NCBI RefSeq assembly: GCF_003315035.1
Contig: NZ_QNRE01000002.1
Location: forward strand, 744,001-808,000
Length of the DNA stretch: 64,000 nucleotides
Reading direction: 5' to 3'
Source of the DNA: Nocardia puris
GTDB lineage: Bacteria; Actinomycetota; Actinomycetes; Mycobacteriales; Mycobacteriaceae
Positions 36,818-45,564 of this stretch are shown one piece after another. The position numbers and the translations under genes are program-made. The stretch's first letter is position 1. Each line of letters opens with the position of its first letter. The notes under the pieces were generated by a model. It was not told where the DNA came from. It made no database searches and saw only the letters and a program-made list of their open reading frames with translations.

Positions 36818-37669
36818 TCAGAAGGCGCGGCAGGAGCGGATGTCGGAAGCCAGGATGGCCTTCGCGCCGATGTCGGCGAGCTGGTCCATCACCGTGTTGC
36901 TCTGGTTGCGCGGCACCATCGCGCGCACCGCCACCCAGGACTCGTCGGCCAGCGGCGACACGGTGGGCGATTCCAGGCCGGGCGTGATCTCGACGGCCCG
37001 GTCCAGCAGTTCCTTGGGGCAGTCGTAGTCCAGCATGAGGTACTGCTGGGCGAACACCACGCCTTGGACGCGGGCGATGAGCTGGTTGCGGGCCCGGTCG
37101 TTCTGATCGGAGTCCTCGCGCTCGACCAGCACGCCCTCCGACTCGCACAGCGTCTCGCCGAACGCGACCAGGTTGTGCTGGCGCAGCGTGCGGCCGGAGC
37201 CGACCACGTCGGCGATGGCGTCGGCCACGCCGAGCTGGATGGAGATCTCGACCGCGCCGTCCAAGCGGATCACCTCGGCCTCGATCCCGCGCCGTTGCAG
37301 ATCCGAGAGCACGAGGTTCGGGTAGGAGGTGGCGATCCGCTTGTCGTAGAGGTCCTCGACCTTCCATTCGGCGCCCGCGGGGGCGGCGTAGCGGAACGTG
37401 GAGCGGCCGAAGCCCAGCGCCAGGCGCTCGCGCACCGGCGCGCCGGAGTCCAGCGCCAGGTCGCGGCCGGTGATGCCGAGGTCCAGATCGCCGGAGCCGA
37501 CGTAGACGGCGATGTCCTTCGGGCGCAGGAAGTAGAACTCGACCTGGTTGTTCGGGTCGATGACGCTCAGATCGCGCGAATCGGTGCGCTTGCGGTAGCC
37601 GGCCTCGGACAGGATCGAGGTGGCCGACTCCGAGAGTGCGCCTTTGTTGGGAACTGCGACGCGCAGCAT
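36818..37669 (-). CDS. hisG: HisG, ATP phosphoribosyltransferase (long form)
   Basis: First step of histidine synthesis: ATP plus PRPP gives phosphoribosyl-ATP. 283 residues, the long, self-regulated form. It starts [20 protein letters not shown], and the PRPP-binding [20 protein letters not shown] is clear. The C-terminal ACT-like regulatory domain, which binds histidine, includes [20 protein letters not shown]. hisE lies 44 bp upstream on the same strand. Confidence 0.96.
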   Translation of the reverse strand: MLRVAVPNKGALSESATSILSEAGYRKRTDSRDLSVIDPNNQVEFYFLRPKDIAVYVGSGDLDLGITGRDLALDSGAPVRERLALGFGRSTFRYAAPAGAEWKVEDLYDKRIATSYPNLVLSDLQRRGIEAEVIRLDGAVEISIQLGVADAIADVVGSGRTLRQHNLVAFGETLCESEGVLVEREDSDQNDRARNQLIARVQGVVFAQQYLMLDYDCPKELLDRAVEITPGLESPTVSPLADESWVAVRAMVPRNQSNTVMDQLADIGAKAILASDIRSCRAF

Positions 37670-37713
37670 GGGCAGATGTCCTTTCGGGGAGAAACTACGG
37701 AAGGGCGCGACCG

Positions 37714-37977
37714 TCACAGATGTCGGTACACGTCCTCCAGCTTCAACCCCCGGCCCACCATCAGGACCTGCACCCAGTACAGCAACTGGGAGATCTCCTC
37801 GGCGAGCGACTCGTCGCTCTCGTGTTCGGCGGCCAGCCACACCTCACCGGCCTCCTCCAGCACCTTCTTGCCCTGGGTGTGCACACCGGCGTCCAACGCG
37901 GCCACGGTGCCGGAACCCTCGGGACGGGTGGCGGCACGATCCTGCAGCTCGGCGAACAGGGCCTCGAAAGTTTTCAC
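37714..37977 (-). CDS. hisE: HisE, phosphoribosyl-ATP pyrophosphatase
   Basis: Second step of histidine synthesis. 87 residues, all-alpha MazG-like fold, with the metal-binding [20 protein letters not shown] block and the closing [20 protein letters not shown]. It forms the hisE-hisG pair found in mycobacteria. GGAGG precedes the ATG. Confidence 0.95.
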   Translation of the reverse strand: MKTFEALFAELQDRAATRPEGSGTVAALDAGVHTQGKKVLEEAGEVWLAAEHESDESLAEEISQLLYWVQVLMVGRGLKLEDVYRHL

Positions 37978-38016
37978 GGGAGGAGATTCTTTCAGACCGC
38001 CGGAACAGGACGGACG

Positions 38017-38049
38017 CGGGCCGCGCCTCGATCACCGAGGCGCGGCCCG
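38017..38049 (-). terminator. Hairpin after the carnitine-type acyltransferase
   Basis: A perfect 14-bp inverted repeat, CGGGCCGCGCCTCG and CGAGGCGCGGCCCG, with a 5-nt loop, 18 bp past the stop. It separates the acyltransferase cluster from hisEG. Confidence 0.7.
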
Positions 38050-38067
38050 AATCCCCGCACTACCCCC

Positions 38068-39885
38068 TCACGTCCCCGACGCCAGCAGCTCCGCGAGTTC
38101 CTCCACGGCCTCCCGCAGGTGCCCCGCGAACGCGTGCATCTCGTCGGCCACCGACTTCGGCGTCGCCAGGTAGAGGTTCCAGCGGTCGGGCAGCAGCACG
38201 TACGCCACGCCGATGCACTTCGGGCTGGTGGAGCCGAAACCGAAGTACTGGATATTGACCGAGGGCGCGGAGCTGGTGCTCAGGTAGTCGTCGCGCATGA
38301 TCGTCCAGCCGGGGCTGTCGTAGAGCGCGATCGGCTCGGTGACGCCCAGTTCGGCGCCCCGGCGGCGCTGCACCCATTGCAGTTCCCACAGGTGCTGTTC
38401 GGGCGCGTCCCCGGCCTGGCACTGCTTGGCGCGCTGCACGTGCGCCTGCGCGGCGGCGCGGGCGGCCGCCAGTTTCACGGCCTTGTCGGCGGACTCGTCG
38501 AGCATCGTGTCCACGAACGCGATCATCTCCGGCGTCACCACGCGCATGGCCTCGGTGCGGCCGTTGCGGTACTGGCGGGTGGCGATGGATTCGTAGGTGG
38601 CGCCGGTGAGGCCCTTGCTGCGCCGGTGCGCGAGCTGGTAGCTGAGCTGGGCGAACGCGTCGGGCGAGATGCCGAGCTGCTTGGCGCGCGCGGTGCCGAA
38701 ATCCTCGAACGACACCGTCTGGGTGGCGTTCTCGGCGGCGTAGCGGGCGAACGCCGCGCCCGCGGCCCCGATGTCGGCGCGCAGCGCGTCGTCGAGGACG
38801 AACTCGACCGGTTCGACGGGGGGCTTGCCCTGCACGCGCGCGCCGGAGCGTTCGGCGTGCTCGGCGACGGGCGTCTCGAGCAGGGTGTCCACGAACGACA
38901 GGATTGTGGTGCCGTCCAAGCCGCAGTGCTCCACGTTGATGCCGGCGCCGCCGTCGGCGAACACGATGAACGAGACGGCCTTGTCGAACCAGCGGTTGGC
39001 GCTGTCACCGTGCAGCAGATGATCGCAGGCCTGCAGTTCGTCGCGCGGCGCGAAGTCCTCGAGACAGACGCAGAACAGCGCCCGCTCGACGGTGTCCAGC
39101 GCGGCCGCGTTGGCGGGTTCGGCGAGCAGGGCCTCGCGGCTGGCCGCCCACTCCGCGCGCGCCTTGGTGGTGAGGTGGCCGACGGCGGTGTCGGTGCGCG
39201 CCGGGTGCGCGCCCGCCTCGAGCACGGCGCGCAGGCCCTCCTGAAGGTCCTCGGGCGCGTAGGGCGCGCCGTCGGGGCCGATCACGTCCACGCGGAACAT
39301 GTTGCCGCGGTAGAAGACCAGGATGTGCCGCTCACGCGACGGGCCGGGCCACTCCTCGGTGTAGGGCACCCGCACCGAATCCTGCTGCGCGCCGGGGATT
39401 CTGGTTTCGGAGAACAGGTACTTGTTCTGCCACATGGACAGCTGCTGTCCGCGCTGGGTGACCGGCGGGATCTTCTCCTCGTCCAGCGCGAGCTTGTAGT
39501 CCACGGCGGCCGAGACGATGGCCGCGGCCCGTTCCACCTGGTTGGCCCCGGTGGAGGCGGCCAGCGCGGTGTCGTCGCGGAAGAGGAAGAAGAAGTTGGC
39601 GTTCAACGCGATCCGGTCGCGGCGGCCCAGGTAGCGCGAGGGCCAGAACTGGTCGAGCCAGCTGCCCACGCCGGGCGTGGCGTCGTACTCCGCCACCGCC
39701 GCGTGCAGCGTGCGGCCCGCGCCGCCGGGCCGTAGCAGGTCGGCGACCGCCGCCTCGGTGGTGGCCAGCTCCTCGGGGGTCAGCAGCGGGCTGCACCACT
39801 CCAGGAACCGGGCGCAGCTGTCCTCCAATGTGGGCAGCGGTACCCGGGGCAGGTGGTCTTCGGCGGCGAAGGTGCGGTCGGTCAA
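38068..39885 (-). CDS. Choline/carnitine O-acyltransferase family protein
   Basis: 605 residues, full length for the family, which is mainly eukaryotic and patchy in bacteria. It starts HLPRVPLPTLEDSCARFLEW with the family's N-terminal LP-P-L--T block. The catalytic His320 is in GINVEHCGLDGTTILSFVD (family pattern E-H-x3-D-G). The CoA-side segment KGLTGATYESIATRQYRNGR and the C-terminal YLSTSSAPSVNIQYFGFGST are conserved blocks. It would move acyl groups between CoA and a carnitine-like alcohol. It is the last gene of a three-gene run with a methyltransferase and an oxygenase. Confidence 0.87.
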   Translation of the reverse strand: MTDRTFAAEDHLPRVPLPTLEDSCARFLEWCSPLLTPEELATTEAAVADLLRPGGAGRTLHAAVAEYDATPGVGSWLDQFWPSRYLGRRDRIALNANFFFLFRDDTALAASTGANQVERAAAIVSAAVDYKLALDEEKIPPVTQRGQQLSMWQNKYLFSETRIPGAQQDSVRVPYTEEWPGPSRERHILVFYRGNMFRVDVIGPDGAPYAPEDLQEGLRAVLEAGAHPARTDTAVGHLTTKARAEWAASREALLAEPANAAALDTVERALFCVCLEDFAPRDELQACDHLLHGDSANRWFDKAVSFIVFADGGAGINVEHCGLDGTTILSFVDTLLETPVAEHAERSGARVQGKPPVEPVEFVLDDALRADIGAAGAAFARYAAENATQTVSFEDFGTARAKQLGISPDAFAQLSYQLAHRRSKGLTGATYESIATRQYRNGRTEAMRVVTPEMIAFVDTMLDESADKAVKLAAARAAAQAHVQRAKQCQAGDAPEQHLWELQWVQRRRGAELGVTEPIALYDSPGWTIMRDDYLSTSSAPSVNIQYFGFGSTSPKCIGVAYVLLPDRWNLYLATPKSVADEMHAFAGHLREAVEELAELLASGT

Positions 39886-40014
39886 GTCGGATTCCTCGAA
39901 TCGGGGGTGCGGGGGGTGCTACGGGCGCACGTCGATGGGCGACCGTGCGGTGAGACTCGCGGAGTACGTCCTCCACGACTGATCCTCGGTGCGGGACCGG
40001 GTTTGGGCAAGAGG

Positions 40015-40836
40015 TCAGGCCCGGCGATTCCTGAGTGGGCGCGAGATGTACAGACTCGCGTAGAGCCATCCCTCGGATTCGTGGCCGTCGGCGTCGACGC
40101 CCGCGGCGGCCAGCGTGCCGAGCACCTGCCGCTGTTCATCCGCCGAGGCGAAGCGGCGTTGCGGGAACAGACCGGACATCCGCTCGGTGCGGTAGCCGAG
40201 GGCGTCGAGTTCGGCCTGGATCGGCCCGAAATCGAACATGCGCAGCACGAAGTGCGCCATCCACGGCCGCTTGCGCGGATGCGCGGTCGCGATGCGCACG
40301 AGCGTCTTCTCGGTGACGTAGCCGATGCAACCGGTGGACACGACCAGATCCGCGGCGGCCAGCACCGCGCGCTGGGCGTCGGTGGGTTCGGCCGCTTCCA
40401 GATCGGCGTGCACGCTGTCGTGCAGCAGACCGGCCTCGCGCGCGTAGTCGAGCGCGGGCGCCGAGGCGTCCATACCGACGAAGCGCACGCCGGGCAGGTG
40501 ATCGCGGGCGGCCAGGCGCGCGCGGTCGCGGGCGATCAGCGCGGCGCGGTCGAGTCCGTCGCCGTCGCGGTAGTGCGCGGCCAGCTCGTCGATCGTGGTG
40601 TCGAAGCGCAGCAGGGCGGCGTTCACACCGTAGGAACAGCCGATGTCGAGCACCGTGGGAGTGTCGGTGCGCTCGGAGGCGCGGAACTCCCGGATCTGCT
40701 GTTCCAGAAAGGGTTTCGCCGCTTGCGGAATCCGATAGTCGAGTTCGGACATCCGTGCGTAGTACAGGCGGGGATCGGGGCGGTCGTAGATGTGGTCGAA
40801 GGACGCTTTCCCGGTCGTATGCAACGGCACTGGCAC
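40015..40836 (-). CDS. Class I SAM-dependent methyltransferase
   Basis: 273 residues from a GTG with GAGAGGAA upstream. The SAM-binding motif I is TPTVLDIGCSYGVNAALLRF, the acidic motif II follows in GVRFVGMDASAPALDYAREA, and later ADLVVSTGCIGYVTEKTLVR. No marker of protein, RNA or quinone specificity was seen, so a small molecule is likely. It lies 80 bp after the oxygenase and 129 bp before the acyltransferase on one strand. Together the three could build and acylate a methylated, hydroxylated metabolite. Confidence 0.8.
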   Translation of the reverse strand: MPVPLHTTGKASFDHIYDRPDPRLYYARMSELDYRIPQAAKPFLEQQIREFRASERTDTPTVLDIGCSYGVNAALLRFDTTIDELAAHYRDGDGLDRAALIARDRARLAARDHLPGVRFVGMDASAPALDYAREAGLLHDSVHADLEAAEPTDAQRAVLAAADLVVSTGCIGYVTEKTLVRIATAHPRKRPWMAHFVLRMFDFGPIQAELDALGYRTERMSGLFPQRRFASADEQRQVLGTLAAAGVDADGHESEGWLYASLYISRPLRNRRA

Positions 40837-40916
40837 GTGTTCGTTCCTCTCGGCTCGGTCGGTAGGCCAGGTCTCGAAGCCCGTCCGGCACCGCCGCCCG
40901 GACTCCACGACCGGGC

Positions 40917-41777
40917 CTAGTCGAGTAGTCGGTCGCCGCGGACCACGCTGTCCCGTTCGACGTGTGCGGGCAGAACCCTGCCGAACAGCTGCCGGGTGCG
41001 TTCGGCGGTGCCGATCACCCCGGGCTGGTCGGTGTAGGCGAAGATCGCCGAATGACGTTGCGCCGCACCCGAAACCGGGGATACGCGGTGCAGGGAGAAG
41101 CGTCCTTGGAACAGTTGCAGATCACCGGGGCGCAGGGCCAGGCGCCGCACGAACCGCTCGCCGGTGCCGGTGAGCACCGCGCGCACGTCGGCCAGGTTCT
41201 CCGCGTGCGGGGTGCGGATATTGGGGCAGTACTCGAACTCCCCGCCCGCGTCCGGCAGCTGCGTCAGCATGCTCACGGTGAACTCGTTGGTGTCGAAATG
41301 CCACGGGTGCGACATGCCCGGCGCGACCACGTTCAGGCACAGCCCGGCCAGCGGGTCGGCGTATTCGTGCAGGTCGGCCAGCCCGAAGCAGTCCGCGACG
41401 AAGCGCTGGAACGGCGCGGAGGTGTAGAGCCGGTGGATGAGCGCGTCGGCGGGGATGCGGTCGCGCGGCACGAAGGCGTTGCCGCGCTCGAGCACGATGG
41501 CGGCCGGATGGTCGGCGGGCAGGTCGGTGTCGAGCGGGATGTTGTAGGCGTTGACCTGTTCGGTCCGGTAGTACGCGTGCGGCGCCATCGCCTCGCCCTC
41601 GGCGCGCAGCCGCTCGGTGAGTTCGGGCCGGATGAACTCCCGCAGCACGGTGCACCCGTCGGCGGCCAGGTCGGTCCGTGCCGCGGCCACCGCCTCCCGC
41701 CACCGCGCCGAGTCCGGCGCATCGAGCGGATACCTTGCGGTATCGACGATTTCGTCCAGCACTCCCGTCCCTGCCAT
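40917..41777 (-). CDS. Fe(II)/2-oxoglutarate oxygenase of the BesD/HalD/ArpA type
   Basis: 286 residues. The iron ligands appear as H160-F-D162 in SHPWHFDTNEFTVSM and H230 in FSLHRVSPV. R241 in RHSAIFAYT fits the 2-oxoglutarate salt bridge. The sequence context (TNEF, GGEFEYCPNIRTP, PGDLQLFQGRFSLHR) matches the BesD/HalD family that halogenates or hydroxylates free amino acids such as lysine. Halogenases have Gly in place of the Asp; the Asp here predicts a hydroxylase. CAGAAT six nt before the ATG suggests a leaderless mRNA. Confidence 0.82.
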   Translation of the reverse strand: MAGTGVLDEIVDTARYPLDAPDSARWREAVAAARTDLAADGCTVLREFIRPELTERLRAEGEAMAPHAYYRTEQVNAYNIPLDTDLPADHPAAIVLERGNAFVPRDRIPADALIHRLYTSAPFQRFVADCFGLADLHEYADPLAGLCLNVVAPGMSHPWHFDTNEFTVSMLTQLPDAGGEFEYCPNIRTPHAENLADVRAVLTGTGERFVRRLALRPGDLQLFQGRFSLHRVSPVSGAAQRHSAIFAYTDQPGVIGTAERTRQLFGRVLPAHVERDSVVRGDRLLD

Positions 41778-42257
41778 GGCGATATTCTGGTGCAGCCGCC
41801 GACGACACGCCCGGAATTCGGAAAGATTGCCGGTGACGCCGGTCACACCTATCATCGGTGCTCATTTGCGTTGCGGCGCAGTAACTCCCGTGGCAAACGT
41901 GATCATTCACACTGATGCGACAGGCCAATTCGGCGGCGCGGCGGGTGATCGGCCGACAATTTTCCGGCGGGGTGTCGCTGCCGTTCGGAAACACCGCGCG
42001 GGTCTCGCGGGCTGCGGCGATCTCGGCGTCCGGTCGATGTGGCACGTCGTGGCGAACCGCGTCGGGAGCGTGGCGCACACGGCGTCCGGTGAACACGGTC
42101 CGTGTGCCCAGGTCGAAGCGACGCCACCTGTCAACCGAGCCACCGCCGTGCGCGGGTCACACGCGCACATCCCCGCCGACGGACGACACGACCGCACCGG
42201 CGAAATCACCCGTCACGTGTGACGACTCCTCCCCGCCGCGAACTCTAGCGTCGCGGG
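41778..42257. other. 480-bp intergenic region with divergent promoters
   Basis: No convincing gene. CAGAAT (41783-41788) is a -10 for the minus-strand oxygenase, and TAGCGT (42247-42252) for the plus-strand GAP gene. A GGTGAC/GTCACACC partial palindrome lies near 41832-41849. The middle is less GC-rich, and nothing else was recognised. Confidence 0.45.
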
Positions 42258-42569
42258 ATGGGCCCGGTCATCGGAGAGCCGCTCCCCCTCGTGGTCGGCG
42301 TGGCGCTCTCGCCGATCCCGATCGTCGCCGCGATCCTGATGATCCTCTCGCCCGGCACCGGGGACGCCGGTTCCGGTTTCGCGGCGGGCTGGGTGGCGGG
42401 CATCCTCGGCGTCGACGTCGCGATCGACTATGCGGTGGCCGCCGACCGGTTGCGCCCCACCCTCGACCGGGCCCGGACGCGGTGGCAGGACAACAGCCAC
42501 GCCGTCCTGGCGATCGTGCTGCTCGTGATGGGCAGCGTGGTCCTCGGCACAGGCATCGGCGGGCTGTGA
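42258..42569 (+). CDS. GAP/Sap-family membrane protein, internally shortened
   Basis: 103 residues. The N-terminal half (VVGVALSPIPIVAAILMILS, then GSGFAAGWVAGILGVDVAID) and the C-terminal half (NSHAVLAIVLLVMGSVVLGTGIGGL-type helix) match the two ends of GAP family proteins (sulfolipid/glycopeptidolipid-addressing). Members are usually about 220 residues, so the central helices appear to be missing while the frame is kept. A TAGCGT -10 five nt before the ATG suggests a leaderless start. The stop overlaps the SulP start (GTGA). Confidence 0.65.
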   Translation: MGPVIGEPLPLVVGVALSPIPIVAAILMILSPGTGDAGSGFAAGWVAGILGVDVAIDYAVAADRLRPTLDRARTRWQDNSHAVLAIVLLVMGSVVLGTGIGGL

Positions 42570-44293
42570 CGGCGGGGCCCGCGACCGATGGATCGGCCCG
42601 CCCGTGGCCGGTCTTCGACTCGCTGCGCGGATACCGGCGCGCGTGGTTGCGGCCCGATGTGTTCGCGGGGCTCACGGTGTGGGCGGTACTGGTGCCCGAA
42701 TCGCTCGCCTACGCCTCGATCGCGGGCGTCCCCCCGGTCGTCGGGCTCTACGCCGCGATCCCCGCGCTGGTCCTCTACGCGCTCGCGGGCAGCTCCCGGC
42801 ACCTGGTGGTGGGGCCGATGTCGGCGACGGCCGCCCTGTCGGCGGCGATCGTGACCCCGCTGGCGGGCGCCGACGGCGGGCGGTACGTCGCGCTGTCCAC
42901 CGCGCTCGCCCTCGCGACGGGGATCGTGGGCCTGCTGGCCGGGCTGGCTCGGCTCGGGTTCGTGGCGGCGTTCATCTCCGAGCCGGTGCTCAAGGGCTTC
43001 ATCGTCGGGCTGGCGCTGACGATCATCGTGGGCCAGGTCCCCAAGCTGTTCGGCATCGAGAAGAGCGAGGGCGAGTTCTTCGGGCAGGCCTGGGGCGTGC
43101 TGCGCCGGCTCGGCGAAACACACTGGCGCACACTGCTCGTCGGCCTGGTCAGCCTCGCTGTCGTGCTGGCGCTGCGCCGGTGGCTGCCGCTGGTGCCCGG
43201 CGCGCTGCTCGCGGTGCTGTTCGGTATCGCGGTGGTCGGGCTGTTCGATCTGGACGAGCGGGGCGTCGCGATCGTCGGGCACATCGAACCGGGACTTCCC
43301 GCGCTCGGCCCGCCGGACGGTCTCGGCTTCCACGACTACCTCGATCTGCTCGGACCGGCCGTCGGGGTGGTGCTCATCGGGTTCGCCGAAGGGCTCGGCG
43401 CGGCCAGGGCCTACGCCGCCAAGGAGGGCTATCCCATCGACGCCAATCGCGAACTGTTCGGGCTCGGCGCCGCCAATCTCGGCTCCGGACTCGCCTCGGG
43501 CATGATCGTGAACGGCAGCCTCTCCAAGACCGCCGTCAACGGCGGCGCGGGCGCGAAGACCCAGGTCAGCGGGCTCGTGATGGCCGCGCTGACCATCCTC
43601 ACGCTGTTGTTCCTGACCGGGCTGTTCGAGAACCTGCCCGAGGCGACGCTGGCCGCGGTGGTGATCGCCGCCGTCGTCGAACTCGTGGATTTCGCCGCGC
43701 TGCGCCGGCTCTACGGGGTGTGGACCGAACGGCTCGGCAGCATCTACGGCAAGGCGGCACGCGCCGATTTCACCGCCGCGCTCGTCACGCTGGCCGGGGT
43801 GCTGCTGTTCGGCACGCTGCCGGGGCTGCTCATCGGCGTCGGCGTGTCGATCCTGCTGCTGGTGTATCGCACGTCGCGGCCGCACGTCGCCGAGGTGGCC
43901 CGGCGCGGCGATCTCTGGCTCGACGCGGCGCGCCACCCCGGGCTGCCGCGCCGCCCCGACCTGGTGGTCGTGCGCGTGGAGGCGGGCCTGTACTTCGTCA
44001 ACGCCGACTACGTCCGCCACGCCATCGAGAACCTCTGCACCGACGCGACCCGCCTGGTCGTCCTCGACGCCGAGACCTCCCCGTCCATCGACGTGAGCGC
44101 CGCCCGCATGCTCGCCGATCTCCGGGATTCCTTGGCCCGCCGCCGGATCCGCCTGCGCATCGCCCGCCCGATCGGCCAATTCGCCGACGCCCTGCGCGCG
44201 GGCGCTCCAGCCGGCCACCGGCTCGAGGTGTACCCGACGGTCACCGCCGCCGTCGCCGACCTGCCACCCGAGCCACCGCGCGGCCCCGCCTGA
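42566..44293 (+). CDS. SulP-family anion transporter with STAS domain
   Basis: 575 residues from a GTG overlapping the GAP stop. The N-terminal signature DVFAGLTVWAVLVPESLAYA and GLYAAIPALVLYALAGSSRH mark SulP/SLC26. About 12-14 helices follow, with NGSLSKTAVNGGAGAKTQVS in the transport core. The C-terminal cytosolic STAS domain (about 460-570) includes LVVLDAETSPSIDVSAARML. It probably carries sulfate or bicarbonate. A YeiH-like sulfate exporter lies 6 kb away, but they are not linked. Confidence 0.9.
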   Translation: MTAGPATDGSARPWPVFDSLRGYRRAWLRPDVFAGLTVWAVLVPESLAYASIAGVPPVVGLYAAIPALVLYALAGSSRHLVVGPMSATAALSAAIVTPLAGADGGRYVALSTALALATGIVGLLAGLARLGFVAAFISEPVLKGFIVGLALTIIVGQVPKLFGIEKSEGEFFGQAWGVLRRLGETHWRTLLVGLVSLAVVLALRRWLPLVPGALLAVLFGIAVVGLFDLDERGVAIVGHIEPGLPALGPPDGLGFHDYLDLLGPAVGVVLIGFAEGLGAARAYAAKEGYPIDANRELFGLGAANLGSGLASGMIVNGSLSKTAVNGGAGAKTQVSGLVMAALTILTLLFLTGLFENLPEATLAAVVIAAVVELVDFAALRRLYGVWTERLGSIYGKAARADFTAALVTLAGVLLFGTLPGLLIGVGVSILLLVYRTSRPHVAEVARRGDLWLDAARHPGLPRRPDLVVVRVEAGLYFVNADYVRHAIENLCTDATRLVVLDAETSPSIDVSAARMLADLRDSLARRRIRLRIARPIGQFADALRAGAPAGHRLEVYPTVTAAVADLPPEPPRGPA

Positions 44294-44565
44294 CTGTGCG
44301 GCAACACCTTTCGGCCCGCACGCCGGATCGGGCCGGGTATTCGCGCCGGTCGGAAACCGATTCGCGGAGTCGCGCACGCGATCGGCACCCGGTAGTGGAT
44401 GATGATCGTCTGAGTGTGTTCCAACACGGGATCGGGTTCGACGCCGCCGCTCGGGATTGCCGCGTGTCGTTCGTTCGAGCACAGGGGCCGGGGTCGTCCG
44501 CATGGCGCGCCGAGGCCCGGTCCCGACGCCGATGTCCGACCGTGAACGCCGGGAGCCGAGAACCC

Positions 44566-44802
44566 ATGGACACAACGCAGCCCGCGGGGCGACTGCGTTC
44601 GACCACTGCCCAGGGCGCCACCGCCGTCTGGTACGTGCACGAAGGCGTCGTGCGCGTCGTCTCGATCGTCGACGCCGACGGTCGCACCACCGACCTCGAC
44701 GGCGAACATCTCGGCGGCTGCTTCGACCTCATGCCCCGCCGCCTGTGGGAACGCGTCCGCTACGAGTACGAGACCTCGCGCAATAACCACAAGAAGGGCT
44801 GA
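44566..44802 (+). CDS. Small hypothetical protein (78 aa)
   Basis: Begins MDTTQPAGRLRSTTAQGATA and ends ETSRNNHKKG. The core AVWYVHEGVVRVVSIVDADG followed by RLWERVRYEYE reads like a small beta-alpha domain and not like a shadow frame. GGGAG lies about 11 nt upstream. No family recognised. It converges on the HAD gene 6 bp away. Confidence 0.6.
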   Translation: MDTTQPAGRLRSTTAQGATAVWYVHEGVVRVVSIVDADGRTTDLDGEHLGGCFDLMPRRLWERVRYEYETSRNNHKKG

Positions 44803-44808
44803 CCCGGG

Positions 44809-45480
44809 TCAGACCCGCGCGAACAACGCCTCTTCCAGGTGGGCGACGGTCAACCCGACCAGCGAGTCGCGGTGCACGCGGCCCGGGGCGGGCGGCACGG
44901 GGATCTCGCACGGCACCACGATGAGCGCGCAGCCCGCGGCCGCCGCGGCGGCCGACCCGGTCGGCGAATCCTCCACCGCGACGCAGTGCGCCGGGTCGAC
45001 GCCGAGCAGCGACGCCGCGCGCAGGTAGGGGTCGGGCGCCGGTTTGCCTTCGGGGACCTCGTCGCCGCAGACGGAGATGTCGAAGTAGTCGCGGCCGAGG
45101 GTGTCGAGGCCGAACTCGGTGAGCGAGCGTTTGGTGTTGGTGACCAGCGCGCAGGCCAGGCCCGCGTCGCGCACCAGGTTCAGCGCGTCCTTCGCGCCGG
45201 GGCGCCACGGGATGGGGCCGGTCATCAGGTCGCTGACCCGGCGCTCCAGGAACTCCCCCGCCTCGCGCAGCGCGTCGGGGGTCGACGGCACACCCAGCCC
45301 GTCGAAGAGGATGCGCAGCGCGTTGGGCCCCGACGCGCCGATGAGCGCGTGGCGCACCGCGTCGGTCATCACGCCGCCGAGTTCCACGGCGAGTTCGCGG
45401 ACCGCGACATCCCACAGCTTCTCCGAGTCCAGCAGCGTCCCGTCCATGTCCCACAGCACCGCGGCGAGTCGCGCTGTCAC
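44809..45480 (-). CDS. HAD-superfamily phosphatase
   Basis: 223 residues. Motif I is VLWDMDGTLLDSEK (nucleophile and acid Asp), the motif II threonine is in ACALVTNTKRS, the lysine is in EVPEGKPAPDPYL, and motif IV is CVAVEDSPTGSAAAAAAGC. The cap is the small helical type of phosphoglycolate/beta-phosphoglucomutase-like enzymes. Substrate unknown. Confidence 0.9.
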   Translation of the reverse strand: MTARLAAVLWDMDGTLLDSEKLWDVAVRELAVELGGVMTDAVRHALIGASGPNALRILFDGLGVPSTPDALREAGEFLERRVSDLMTGPIPWRPGAKDALNLVRDAGLACALVTNTKRSLTEFGLDTLGRDYFDISVCGDEVPEGKPAPDPYLRAASLLGVDPAHCVAVEDSPTGSAAAAAAGCALIVVPCEIPVPPAPGRVHRDSLVGLTVAHLEEALFARV

Positions 45481-45564
45481 AGTTCGCTGCTCCGTTCGTC
45501 GTCCACCTCGGCCGTCCCCACCGTAGTCAGCGAGGTGAGCGGCGGGCCACTCGCGCGGGCCAGA

